Shown: piece by piece, positions 52,032-59,877 of the stretch
How the letters are laid out: each line of letters starts with the position of its first letter
Numbering within the stretch: the stretch's first letter is position 1
Origin: Paenilisteria rustica
GTDB lineage: Bacteria > Bacillota > Bacilli > Lactobacillales > Listeriaceae
NCBI RefSeq assembly: GCF_013820765.1
Contig: NZ_JABJVM010000005.1
Span: 1 to 64,000, forward strand
Direction: 5' to 3'
Length of the DNA stretch: 64,000 nt
Translations under genes and position numbers: made by a program
Notes under the pieces: model-generated
The model's input: only the letters and a program-made list of their open reading frames with translations
Database searches by the model: none
Told to the model about the DNA's origin: nothing

Positions 52032-52540
52032 TATTTAACAACTTTGTATGTTACCTGAGTTGAATACGATGTATGTGGAATTCCATCAGTAATTGTTACT
52101 TTTACTCTCTTACCCTGCTTTGCTGCGGATACTACTTCTTTTTTGAATACAGCATTTCTAGATAGAATAGTCGCTGCAGAGTACGCAGCCGCACCTGCAC
52201 CAAATACTGGTCCTAGCACTGCTATTACAGCATTTAACTGTGCACTCCCGCTCACAGTTTTCATAGATGAAGCCAAGCTCTTAGTCTGAGCTTTCGAAAG
52301 TATATATGATCCAAGTGTTACCCTTGAAGCCCTAGCCTGTATTGCATAAGTAACATCTACCGACTCTTCAGTAACTGGTGACAGTGCTAATGTTTTTTCT
52401 GTATAGAAGTCATTCTCGACAGCAGATACATCATTTGTTACAGTAGTTGCATATGTTTCTGCAGCTGGTGCCAATACCGTTAATCCCATGGTCAGAGCTA
52501 TCCCTGTGCAGCAAATTTGAATTTTTTTGTTTATTTTCAT
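52031..52540 (-). CDS. Secreted protein of unknown function, predicted mannitol-regulon member
   Basis: The 169-residue protein has a signal peptide (MKINKKIQICCTGIALTMGL, cleavage probably near ETYA-TT at about 31). A Ser/Thr/Glu-rich region (32-75) follows, then a glycine/alanine-rich hydrophobic stretch (VIAVLGPVFGAGAAAYSAAT, about 105-124) and a basic C-terminal part predicted as beta (KRVKVTITDG, STQVTYKVVK). No Cys occurs after the signal peptide. I recognise no family. ATG 52540 follows GGGGG by eight bases. Its promoter copies the architecture of the mtlA promoter, which predicts induction by mannitol and repression by CcpA. A pore-forming or bacteriocin-like role is possible but not shown. 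Confidence 0.7.
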   Translation of the reverse strand: MKINKKIQICCTGIALTMGLTVLAPAAETYATTVTNDVSAVENDFYTEKTLALSPVTEESVDVTYAIQARASRVTLGSYILSKAQTKSLASSMKTVSGSAQLNAVIAVLGPVFGAGAAAYSAATILSRNAVFKKEVVSAAKQGKRVKVTITDGIPHTSYSTQVTYKVVK

Positions 52541-52658
52541 TTTCCTTACCCCCATTTGCATACTATTTTTATAAAACATCGAGTAATTTAAAAACAAGTT
52601 TATTAAAGAGATGCGCATCTTCTAAGTTAACTTCATTCTATTATTACTCTTAATGTAC

Positions 52659-52688
52659 ATATTAGCGTAAGCGTTAACTAAAAGGCAA
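52659..52688 (-). promoter_or_regulatory. Promoter of the secreted protein with cre site in the spacer
   Basis: On the minus strand TTGCCT (52683-52688) and TAATAT (52659-52664) are 18 bases apart. The plus-strand sequence CGTAAGCGTTAACT (52666-52679) in the spacer matches 13 of 14 cre consensus positions. Confidence 0.6.
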
Positions 52689-52706
52689 TATAACCTAAAT
52701 ATGTAT

Positions 52707-52727
52707 TTGTCCTCAAGCTTTGGACAA
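52707..52727. promoter_or_regulatory. Inverted repeat upstream of the secreted-protein promoter, twin of the mtlA site
   Basis: TTGTCC and GGACAA with a 9-base spacer; flanks ATTTGTCCTCA and ATTGGAG are shared with the mtlA site. The distance to the cre centre is the same as at mtlA. Confidence 0.6.
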
Positions 52728-52748
52728 AATTGGAGTGGTTCTCATACA

Positions 52749-52780
52749 GAAAAAGACACCCCGAAAACAAACGGAGTGCC
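52749..52780 (-). terminator. Terminator of the nrd operon
   Basis: On the minus strand GGCACUCCG pairs with CGGGGUGUC over nine pairs (two G-U) around an 8-base loop, followed by UUUUU, 15 bases after the thioredoxin-like gene. Confidence 0.7.
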
Positions 52781-52795
52781 CATTCTAATCCTCTA

Positions 52796-53125
52796 TTATG
52801 CTTCTTGTGCTACAACCGCTTCCTCAATATGCTCTGGCGGAATAAATCCATTCAACCGCGAAACCTCTTCGCCGCCTTTATAAAGCACCAATGTAGGTGT
52901 TTGACGGATATTGCGATTGAAAAAGAAATCTTCCCCTACTTCTTCTAATTTCACTTTCAATACTTTGACCTTATCAGCCATTGATGAATTTTTAAACTCT
53001 TGGAATGAAAGATCAAGCATCTTACAGTTCGGGCAGTTATCTTTCCAAAAATCCACGTAAACTAACTCTCCTGCAGCAACATGTTGATCAAATTCTTCCA
53101 TTGTTTTAATTTCAATACTTGTCAT
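52796..53125 (-). CDS. Thioredoxin-like protein of the nrd operon
   Basis: The 109-residue thioredoxin fold has the active site WKDNCPNCKML (CPNC, about 30-33) instead of CGPC, and the cis-Pro in RQTPTLVLYKGG. It is the last gene of the operon nrdE-nrdF-flavodoxin-thioredoxin, so it probably reduces the ribonucleotide reductase. ATG 53125 overlaps the flavodoxin stop by four bases (ATGA). Confidence 0.85.
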   Translation of the reverse strand: MTSIEIKTMEEFDQHVAAGELVYVDFWKDNCPNCKMLDLSFQEFKNSSMADKVKVLKVKLEEVGEDFFFNRNIRQTPTLVLYKGGEEVSRLNGFIPPEHIEEAVVAQEA

Positions 53126-53562
53126 TTTACTACCCCTTCTTTCATGGACAATACTTCCGCGACCCAATTTCGGATCGCTTCGTGGTCCCGTTCATTATTC
53201 GGCATTTGCTCGATTTTTAACCTCGGATAATCCGATTCAAAATACGTAGCCATCCGATCGACTGCCCCGCAAAAATAAGCCATACTCCATTGTGTTTCAC
53301 CCGTCCCAAAAATCGCGACGTGCGGCGGTTTTATTCCCAATTCTGCGATAAAATCCTTCATATCTGGCGGTGTCCTACCTAAATCAGCTGTCCAAGCCCC
53401 TAAAATGAACAAATCGTAGTCCGTCTCGAGTGGATACTGGGCGCCGGGATGGACACGAAACGAGGTCACATCATGCCCTGACTTCGTACATTCCGCTTCC
53501 ACTTCCTCTGCCACCATTTTTGTATTACCACTCAGAGAATCATACGCCAAGAGGATTCTCAT
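53122..53562 (-). CDS. Flavodoxin of the nrd operon
   Basis: The 146-residue flavodoxin has the FMN phosphate loop YDSLSGNTKMVAEEV (about 7-21), GAWTADLGRTPP and GTGETQWS. In the nrd operon such a protein would act like NrdI, activating the metallocofactor of NrdF, or as a general electron carrier. It overlaps both neighbours by four bases, implying tight co-translation. It is longer than many NrdI proteins but lies in the same position as Listeria Lmo2153. Confidence 0.85.
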   Translation of the reverse strand: MRILLAYDSLSGNTKMVAEEVEAECTKSGHDVTSFRVHPGAQYPLETDYDLFILGAWTADLGRTPPDMKDFIAELGIKPPHVAIFGTGETQWSMAYFCGAVDRMATYFESDYPRLKIEQMPNNERDHEAIRNWVAEVLSMKEGVVK

Positions 53563-54608
53563 AGATCGTCAAAACCGTTGTCGACATTTGTTTTTTTGTA
53601 ACTACTATTGCGCATTTCGAAAAAGTCCGTTTTCGTTTCGGTAAAGTTATCTGCGTAAGCCTTAATCCACGACATCTTGTTCTCGCTGTGACCCGGATAA
53701 AGTTCTGGAATCCCAAGCATACCAAGCATCTTATTGGCACGATATTTCACGTAATCCACCATTTCCGATACATCGATACCTTCAATCCCGTCCAATACTT
53801 CCTCCGACCAAATCGTCTCAAGTTCCACAGCATGGCGGAAAGCCTCATGTGTATATTCCACAAGTTCATCTGTTTGCAATTCCGGATTTTCACCAAGAAT
53901 CGCTCGAATAACTTCTGAGATAAACTTAGAATGTGCCAATTCATCACGATTAATAAAACTAATAATTTTCCCAGTTCCCGTCATTTTATTTTGACGGACC
54001 AAGTTATAAAAATAAGCAAAACCACTATAAAAATTAATACCTTCCAATATAGAAGACTGAATCAACGCCTTAACTAAATTCTCACCCGTCTTGTTCGTCA
54101 TAAAATCATCATACGACTCCATGATTGGCTCGTTCCGCTTCACAATCGTCGGATGCGTCCGCGCCAATTCAAAAATACGTTTCTGCTCCTGCAAATTCGT
54201 AATCGAAGCAAGCACGTAAGAATAACTCTCATTATGAATCACTTCTTGCTGCCCAATAATCGCAGTATTCGCGTGTACCGCTGGATCTGTAATATATTCC
54301 GCGACATTATAAATAAACCTCGTTTGCGGGGAATCCAATGTCGCAAGCAAACCGATAATCGCATCAAAAGCGTACTTCTCTTCTTCTGAAAGTAGCGGAT
54401 ATTGCTTCGCGTCACTCTTCATATCGACCTCATCAGGAATCCAATAATTCGTCGATAACTCTTTATACGCACGATAAAACGATGGATACGGAATATCATT
54501 CCAATTCAAAATCCCACTCGTGTCCCCATTTATAATAGCAGTCGAGCGATTCGGGCTCAACGGTTCCAAAATTTTAATACGGTGCAATTCTTCTTTTTGA
54601 TCCGTCAT
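53559..54608 (-). CDS. nrdF: Class I ribonucleotide reductase, beta subunit NrdF
   Basis: The 349-residue protein has the metal-ligand pattern of class I beta subunits: FDAIIGLLATLDS (about 81), GQQEVIHNESYSYV (E-x2-H), LEGINFYSGFAYFYNL and RDELAHSKF. It houses the radical-generating dimetal centre for NrdE. It is separated from nrdE by 217 bases that contain hairpin repeat copy 3, unusual for partner subunits. AGGAGG precedes the ATG. Confidence 0.92.
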   Translation of the reverse strand: MTDQKEELHRIKILEPLSPNRSTAIINGDTSGILNWNDIPYPSFYRAYKELSTNYWIPDEVDMKSDAKQYPLLSEEEKYAFDAIIGLLATLDSPQTRFIYNVAEYITDPAVHANTAIIGQQEVIHNESYSYVLASITNLQEQKRIFELARTHPTIVKRNEPIMESYDDFMTNKTGENLVKALIQSSILEGINFYSGFAYFYNLVRQNKMTGTGKIISFINRDELAHSKFISEVIRAILGENPELQTDELVEYTHEAFRHAVELETIWSEEVLDGIEGIDVSEMVDYVKYRANKMLGMLGIPELYPGHSENKMSWIKAYADNFTETKTDFFEMRNSSYKKTNVDNGFDDL

Positions 54609-54682
54609 ATAATAACCTCCTCTAAATTGTTTATGTAAAATTACTTAAGTTATTTGCGTAACATCTACATTCTGCATAAAAC

Positions 54683-54803
54683 AAATCGAGCGAAAGCGTT
54701 TGCCTCGCCCCAATTTGATGGAAGCCGGAAGCGGAGCATACTGGTGTATGTGAGAACCGGAAGTCCATCAAATTGGGGCGAGGCGAGCGCTTGCCGCCGA
54801 TTT
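54683..54803. repeat. Long hairpin repeat, copy 3, inside the nrdE-nrdF gap (inverted relative to copy 1)
   Basis: The ends AAATCGAGCGAAAGCG and CGCTTGCCGCCGATTT, and the 41-base centre with GCATACTGGTGTATG, are the reverse complement of copy 1. The stem 54703-54722 / 54764-54783 is a perfect 20-bp complement but differs in sequence from the copy 1 stem. It lies in the transcribed gap between nrdE and nrdF. Confidence 0.8.
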
Positions 54804-54825
54804 ACATCGCATATGATCTATCTTA

Positions 54826-57102
54826 TCAGCTTGAGCACCATTCGCATTCCTCAACGTCAATGTCATTTGAACGCACATAATAAGTCGTTTTCAAACCTTC
54901 ACTCCAAGCCAACATATGAAGTTCTAGCAATTTACTTGCTTTAATCCCACTCGGCACATAGAAGTTGAAGCTTTGCGATTGATCGACATGGCGTTGACGG
55001 CGACCATTTTGGCGGACACTTGCGAATTGATCCACTTGGTACGCGCCTTTGCCGTAGTACGGATATGTTTTAAGCGAAAGATCCGGCGCAATAACTGGAC
55101 GACGATAATCTTTCTTCTCTTCATAATAAAACGGACTGAAAATTGGATCGATGGATGCCGTTGATCCTGCGATTTGTGCTGTACTCATGTTCGGTGCAAC
55201 AGCTAGCAGGTATGCATTACGGATACCATTTTTAGCAACATCTGCTGCAAGTTCTTGCCATGCATCCGATGTATAACCGCGGCGTTCGAAGTATTCGCCA
55301 GTATTCCAATCACTACCTTTAAAGACGGAGTACGTGCCTTTTTCTTTCCCTAATGCCGCACTCGCTTTGATGGTTAGGAAGTTAATTTGCTCGTATAACT
55401 CATCTGCAAAAGTTTCAGCTTCCGCGCTATCCCAAGCGATATTTTTAAGGGCAAGCAAGTGATGCCAGCCAAACGTTCCAAGACCGATCGAGCGGTATTT
55501 CTTATTCGTAATCGTCGCTTGTGGTACTGGAAGCTCGTTCAAGTCGATAACATTATCCAACATCCGCACTTCGATGGCGATCAAGCGCTCCAACGTATTT
55601 GGGTCTTCCGCAGTCACAGCACGACCAAGGTTCACCGAGGACAAGTTACAAACAACGAAATCGCCGGCTTGTTTTGTAATCACGATTTGATCGCCACTAA
55701 TGATTTCTTGAATCATCCGTGTCGGACTCATATTTTGCATAATTTCGGTACATAGATTACTAGAGTAAACCATGCCCGCGTGTTTGTTAGGATTCATCCG
55801 ATTTACTTCATCACGATAGAACATGAACGGATTACCCGTCTCCAGTTGACTCACCATGATGCGTTTCATAATATCAATCGCCTTCACGATCTTTCTGCTC
55901 ACCGTTTCATCCATCACTAACTCTTCATATTTCTCGCGGAACGAACCGTCACCTTTTTGCTCATCGTAGAAGTCTTGTAGGTACCAGCCTTTTTTCTCCT
56001 TGACTTCATGCGGATCGAATAGGTACCAGTCGCCACGACGCTCGACAGCTTCCATAAATAAGTCTGGCATACAAACCGCTGTAAATACGTCATGTGCCCG
56101 TAAGCGTTGGTCTCCGTTGTTTAGACGAAGATCTAGGAATGCTTCGATATCTTTATGGAAAACGTCCAAGTAAACTGCAATCGCACCTTTACGTTGACCT
56201 AATTGATCGACACTAACCGCCGTATTGTTCAGCTGTTTAATCCACGGAACAACACCGCCACTAGCGCCACGCACGCCACGAATCGCAGAGCCCGAAGAAC
56301 GAACATAACCAAGATACGCTCCAACGCCGCCGCCGTGTTTACTTACACGCGCCACATCCGTGTTGCTATCGTAAATGCCTTGCAAACTATCATCCACCGT
56401 ATCAATGAAGCAACTCGACAATTGCCCGCCGACTTTACCAGCATTAGCAAGCGTTGGTGTCGCGACCGTCATGTACAAATTACTAAGCGCCCAATAAGCT
56501 TCGCGAACTAAATCCATCCGCTTCTCTTTCGGCTCATCTTGCATCAAATAAAGCGCAATCGTCAACCAACGTTCTTGCGGCAACTCATACACATTGCGCG
56601 CTTGGTCTGTTGCCAAGTAACGCGTTGCTAGTAAATACAGACCATTATATGTGAAAAGTTTATCCTTCTCTGGATCCACCATGTTTCCTGCTTCGATTAA
56701 CTCATCTTTCGAATAGTTTTTCAAAATGCTACCAGAATATATACCACGTTCGCCAAGGCTTTCTTGCAAACCAACATACGAACCATATTTATCATCGTCA
56801 TTGTAAAAACGGTTTTTACTTGCTTTCTTGTATAGCTTATTCAAATAAAGTCTTGCTGCAAATAATTCCCACGCTGGAAGGTGAACATCCGTACGCGCTT
56901 CTGCTTCACGAATCAAGTAATCGACAAGCTCATCCGCCGCATAATCCTCTTTCTTCTCAATAAACGTAAACACTTTACGCTTGTAATCTTCCATCTCTAA
57001 GGCTGGAAATTCTGCATGAATCGTGTCCAGATATCTGTTTAGTCGTTCCTTGTCGAAAGGTAGTTTGCGATTCCCTCCGTCTTTCACTATGTAAGTCGTC
57101 AT
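54826..57102 (-). CDS. nrdE: Class I ribonucleotide reductase, alpha subunit NrdE
   Basis: The 758-residue catalytic subunit has an N-terminal ATP-cone-like region (MTTYIVKDGGNRKLPFDKER, about 1-90). SSCFIDTVDDSLQGIYDS (about 223) and radical-site NLCTEIMQ with NLSSVNLGRAV follow, and the C-terminal redox pair CEWC. The ATP cone implies allosteric activity control as in class Ia NrdA. It is the first gene of the operon. Upstream are a promoter with two NrdR boxes (57254-57301) and a second inverted repeat (57187-57224). Confidence 0.92.
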   Translation of the reverse strand: MTTYIVKDGGNRKLPFDKERLNRYLDTIHAEFPALEMEDYKRKVFTFIEKKEDYAADELVDYLIREAEARTDVHLPAWELFAARLYLNKLYKKASKNRFYNDDDKYGSYVGLQESLGERGIYSGSILKNYSKDELIEAGNMVDPEKDKLFTYNGLYLLATRYLATDQARNVYELPQERWLTIALYLMQDEPKEKRMDLVREAYWALSNLYMTVATPTLANAGKVGGQLSSCFIDTVDDSLQGIYDSNTDVARVSKHGGGVGAYLGYVRSSGSAIRGVRGASGGVVPWIKQLNNTAVSVDQLGQRKGAIAVYLDVFHKDIEAFLDLRLNNGDQRLRAHDVFTAVCMPDLFMEAVERRGDWYLFDPHEVKEKKGWYLQDFYDEQKGDGSFREKYEELVMDETVSRKIVKAIDIMKRIMVSQLETGNPFMFYRDEVNRMNPNKHAGMVYSSNLCTEIMQNMSPTRMIQEIISGDQIVITKQAGDFVVCNLSSVNLGRAVTAEDPNTLERLIAIEVRMLDNVIDLNELPVPQATITNKKYRSIGLGTFGWHHLLALKNIAWDSAEAETFADELYEQINFLTIKASAALGKEKGTYSVFKGSDWNTGEYFERRGYTSDAWQELAADVAKNGIRNAYLLAVAPNMSTAQIAGSTASIDPIFSPFYYEEKKDYRRPVIAPDLSLKTYPYYGKGAYQVDQFASVRQNGRRQRHVDQSQSFNFYVPSGIKASKLLELHMLAWSEGLKTTYYVRSNDIDVEECEWCSS

Positions 57103-57186
57103 TTGTAGTCCCCATTTCTTCCCAATATTTCGAGTTATACCTGATCCCGTTCACTGATCGAAACTAGCCTCATTCGAACAAAAAAA

Positions 57187-57224
57187 TTAACTTTTGCAAA
57201 AGTCTGATCCTTTGTAAAAGTTAA
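57187..57224. promoter_or_regulatory. Inverted repeat in the nrdE leader
   Basis: TTAACTTTTGCAAAAG and CTTTGTAAAAGTTAA are near-perfect complements around a 7-base loop, and the left arm contains a self-palindrome ACTTTTGCAAAAGT. It lies in the transcribed leader downstream of the promoter, as an operator or RNA hairpin. Confidence 0.5.
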
Positions 57225-57253
57225 AATAGCATTTCATGTTTTAACGGCTTTCG

Positions 57254-57301
57254 ATACTATATATAGTACCTCGTTTCGAATGTGAATGCAAGATATTGTG
57301 T
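57254..57301 (-). promoter_or_regulatory. nrd operon promoter with tandem NrdR boxes
   Basis: Box 1 (57254-57269) contains the perfect 14-bp palindrome TACTATATATAGTA; box 2 (57286-57301) reads ATGCAAGATATTGTGT. Each matches 13 of 16 positions of the NrdR consensus ACACWATATATWGTGT, and their centres are 32 bp apart, the usual three helical turns. The promoter TTGCAT-17-TACTAT on the minus strand is embedded in them. Confidence 0.85.
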
Positions 57302-57497
57302 CTAGCCATTTTTTTCAAAATCGATACGAAGCGTTTCATTCCAAAGGTTTTCAGATTTTAAATTTATTTTCAGGCAAAATTCTTTGTGAACGAGACTACA
57401 AAATCACCATTTGTCAACCACTACAAGTTGTGATTAGAGCACTGTATCATACCATATTTAGTGGCAGGATTTTTATGGTCTTTTTATTTCACAAACA
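57302..57497. other. Intergenic region between nrd promoter and MATE gene; nothing assigned
   Basis: About 200 AT-rich bases with no frame that has an RBS. A consensus TTGACA (minus strand, near 57415) has no matching -10. Confidence 0.4.
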
Positions 57498-57534
57498 TTA
57501 GAAAATCCATGCCGATGAGACACGGATTTTCTAA
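57498..57534. terminator. Terminator of the MATE gene
   Basis: TTAGAAAATCC and GGATTTTCTAA form an 11-bp perfect stem with a 15-base loop three bases past the MATE stop codon. Confidence 0.7.
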
Positions 57535-57536
57535 CC

Positions 57537-58874
57537 TTATTGTACTTTGCCAAAAATATGCTTGCGTCTTGCGTATATAACGATGGACAGAGCTACAACA
57601 GCCTCTGAAAGTGGAATCGATGCCCAAACACCTTCTGCTCCGAGAAATGGCGGTAAGATGATTAGGAAGGCCACCATGAACAGCATTTCGCGTGCAACCG
57701 TAATCCAAATCGCCATACCGACACGGCCACTTGTTTGGAAATACGTCATCATCACGAAGTTGAAGCCCATAAAGAGATAACCCGCAAAGAAAACCCGCAC
57801 AGCCACCGTTGCCAAATCGACAATCTCTTGACTAAACGTACCGAACATCGCTACGATATGCCCCGCTCCGAAAAATCCACCGACGAAAAAAACAAAACCA
57901 GTTCCAATCGCTGTAATAATTGCGAGCCTCATTGTTTGCTGCTCACGATCCTGCTGTTTGGCACCACGATAGTAACTTATCAACGGTTGAATCGCCGAAC
58001 TCATCCCAAGGAACAACATTAAAATCACACTATGTGTATAGTTCAACACAGAAAACGCCGCGACACCTGCCGTACCTGCGACCGCTGCAATCGCGATGTT
58101 ATAACCCATCGTGAATACAGACAAGCCAAGCTCCGACAAGAAACTCGGTAATCCGATAGAGAACGTTTTTGTAAGTGAGCTTTTTGAAAAACGGAATTTC
58201 ACGAATTTTAAGCGCGAAGATTTTTTGAAAAAATGAATCGATAGTACGCCTATTCCGACCGTAACCGCAATAATCGTTGCACCAGCTGAACCACTTACGC
58301 CCCAATCCAGAATGAACAGGAAGTAATAATTCAAAATCACATTCACAACTGCCGTCACAATTAACGCGACCATCGAGAGATTCGGGTCCCCATCATTACG
58401 TACGAAAATACTCAAAATATTTTCAATCGTAAACGCAAAACCGAACATCAGTAAAATCGTCATATAATCCATCACATACGGCAACGTCTCCGGATTTGCA
58501 CCTAAAACATTCGCCAGTGGCACCCGAAATACGAACGCAATCGCCGCCAATGTAATCGTAATAAAAAACACCATTATAATAGAACGAGTAAAAATCCGTT
58601 GCGCCTCCGGAATGTTTTTTTCACCTAGCGCAAACGAATATTGCGTCGCGCCACCAATCCCAATCCAAAGCGAGATCGCCGTAAAAATCGAGAACACCGG
58701 CACCGCAATATTAATCCCCGCAAGCGCTACCCCGCCGAGTCTATGTCCTACAAAAATCCCGTCCGTCACAATATTCACCGACATCAGCAACATCCCAACG
58801 AGCGAAGGAATTAAATACCTTAAAAAAACCTTTAAAACCGAGTCCGTTTCCATTCTTGTATCCATTTCTTTCAT
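57537..58874 (-). CDS. MATE family multidrug/Na+ antiporter (MepA-like)
   Basis: The 445-residue protein has about twelve membrane segments and the duplicated MATE pattern: PSLVGMLLMSVNIVTDGIFVG in the first half and LPSFLSELGLSVFTMGYNI in the second. It belongs to the MepA-like (DinF/NorM-related) group that expels cationic drugs in exchange for Na+ or H+. No regulator gene is adjacent, but a dyad (CTAA-CG-TTAATTAG near 58896) lies in front of the gene. Confidence 0.87.
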   Translation of the reverse strand: MKEMDTRMETDSVLKVFLRYLIPSLVGMLLMSVNIVTDGIFVGHRLGGVALAGINIAVPVFSIFTAISLWIGIGGATQYSFALGEKNIPEAQRIFTRSIIMVFFITITLAAIAFVFRVPLANVLGANPETLPYVMDYMTILLMFGFAFTIENILSIFVRNDGDPNLSMVALIVTAVVNVILNYYFLFILDWGVSGSAGATIIAVTVGIGVLSIHFFKKSSRLKFVKFRFSKSSLTKTFSIGLPSFLSELGLSVFTMGYNIAIAAVAGTAGVAAFSVLNYTHSVILMLFLGMSSAIQPLISYYRGAKQQDREQQTMRLAIITAIGTGFVFFVGGFFGAGHIVAMFGTFSQEIVDLATVAVRVFFAGYLFMGFNFVMMTYFQTSGRVGMAIWITVAREMLFMVAFLIILPPFLGAEGVWASIPLSEAVVALSIVIYARRKHIFGKVQ

Positions 58875-59064
58875 AACTTCTCACTTCCTAACCTAACGTT
58901 AATTAGTCAACTATATCATTTAATCACATTATCGAAAAAATTGCAACATGACAGCTAACATTGCAAAAATGTAAGGTTCGGCATCCCTTTTGTTAGCTAA
59001 GAAGCGGGAACCAAATCTTTTGGCACGATATAATAAACGTATCAAGTAAAGGAGCTGACACCTT

Positions 59065-59424
59065 ATGAAGAAATTAATGATTGCACTCATCGTTATTGTT
59101 ATTATAATTGGCGGCGGATTGCTAGCTATGCGCTTTATAAATTTTAATAGAATTGGTGCTGACACATATTACGTTAAAATTGAAACAGATGGTAAAAAAA
59201 CGAGCGGTCAAGCAAGCGATGGTTCCACCTATACAGACTATAATTACGATTTCACCGGTTATAACGAAGATGGTAAAGAGAAACAAGTCGAGCTTACCGC
59301 CCAAAAGAACTTACGAAAAGGCGCGTATCTCGAAGTATTCGTAAAAGACGATAAAGGCGTGACATCCTATCAAGAAGTCAAGCAAGCTGATATTCCAAAA
59401 AAAGCAGCTGAAAAATTAAACTAG
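59065..59424 (+). CDS. YxeA family (DUF1093) exported protein
   Basis: The 119-residue protein has an N-terminal hydrophobic segment (about 4-24) acting as signal or anchor. A compact domain follows with YYVKIETDGKK, YDFTGYNEDGKEKQVELTAQKNLRKGAYLEV and the diagnostic GVTSYQEVKQADIPKKA. YxeA-family proteins are small extracytoplasmic OB-like proteins of unknown function. AAAGGAG precedes the ATG; TATAAT lies at about 59029. A second, more divergent member follows 19 bases later. Confidence 0.82.
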   Translation: MKKLMIALIVIVIIIGGGLLAMRFINFNRIGADTYYVKIETDGKKTSGQASDGSTYTDYNYDFTGYNEDGKEKQVELTAQKNLRKGAYLEVFVKDDKGVTSYQEVKQADIPKKAAEKLN

Positions 59425-59443
59425 TGACGAAAGGTTGAGGAAA

Positions 59444-59785
59444 ATGAAAAACAAAAAAGGTTTATTACTAGGATTAGCAGGATTGTTGATTGCACTATGT
59501 GTCGTATTTGAATATGGTATGCCCTCAGACGCTGCTGCCAAAGCCTATTTTGTCGATGTGAATACGAATGGCGAACCAATCCAGAAAAACCAATTTTCCG
59601 GCTATAAATATAGCTTAAAAGCGTATAAAAAAGACGGAAGTTCGGAAAACATCACATTTTACTCACCTGACAAACTAGCGAAAAACAAGAAATTCAAGAT
59701 TCATGTCACAAATAATCAATTTGTTGCGAACTACAAACAAGTCAAAAAGTTACCATCCACGATTCAATATTACGCTGAACAATAA
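59444..59785 (+). CDS. Second YxeA family (DUF1093) exported protein
   Basis: The 113-residue protein has an N-terminal signal-like segment (about 6-25, then PSDAAAKAYFVDV). The same domain outline follows as in its neighbour (FSGYKYSLKAYKKDGSSENITF, then KFKIHVTNNQFVANYKQVKKLPS), but it lacks the clean GVTSYQEV motif. It probably arose by tandem duplication. ATG 59444 follows GAGG with short spacing; the TTG at 59435 is an alternative. A terminator ends the pair. Confidence 0.72.
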   Translation: MKNKKGLLLGLAGLLIALCVVFEYGMPSDAAAKAYFVDVNTNGEPIQKNQFSGYKYSLKAYKKDGSSENITFYSPDKLAKNKKFKIHVTNNQFVANYKQVKKLPSTIQYYAEQ

Positions 59786-59838
59786 AAAAATGGTGTTACA
59801 TTCTAGGGAATTCCCCTTTGATGTAACACCATTTTTTT
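59784..59838. terminator. Terminator of the YxeA pair
   Basis: AAAAAAATGGTGTTACAT and its 18-base complement (59821-59838) form a long perfect stem with a 19-base loop; usable in both directions. Confidence 0.8.
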
Positions 59839-59877
59839 GATATCACGTCTTTTTAGAATAATGAAAACGAAAAAATA

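Noticed and set aside
4763-54803. CRISPR array
   Set aside because: The three similar repeats are dispersed over 50 kb, have internal hairpins of variable sequence, and there are no cas genes or regular spacers.
57286-57501. 71-codon plus-strand open frame
   Set aside because: It starts inside the second NrdR box, lacks an RBS and has no recognisable features.
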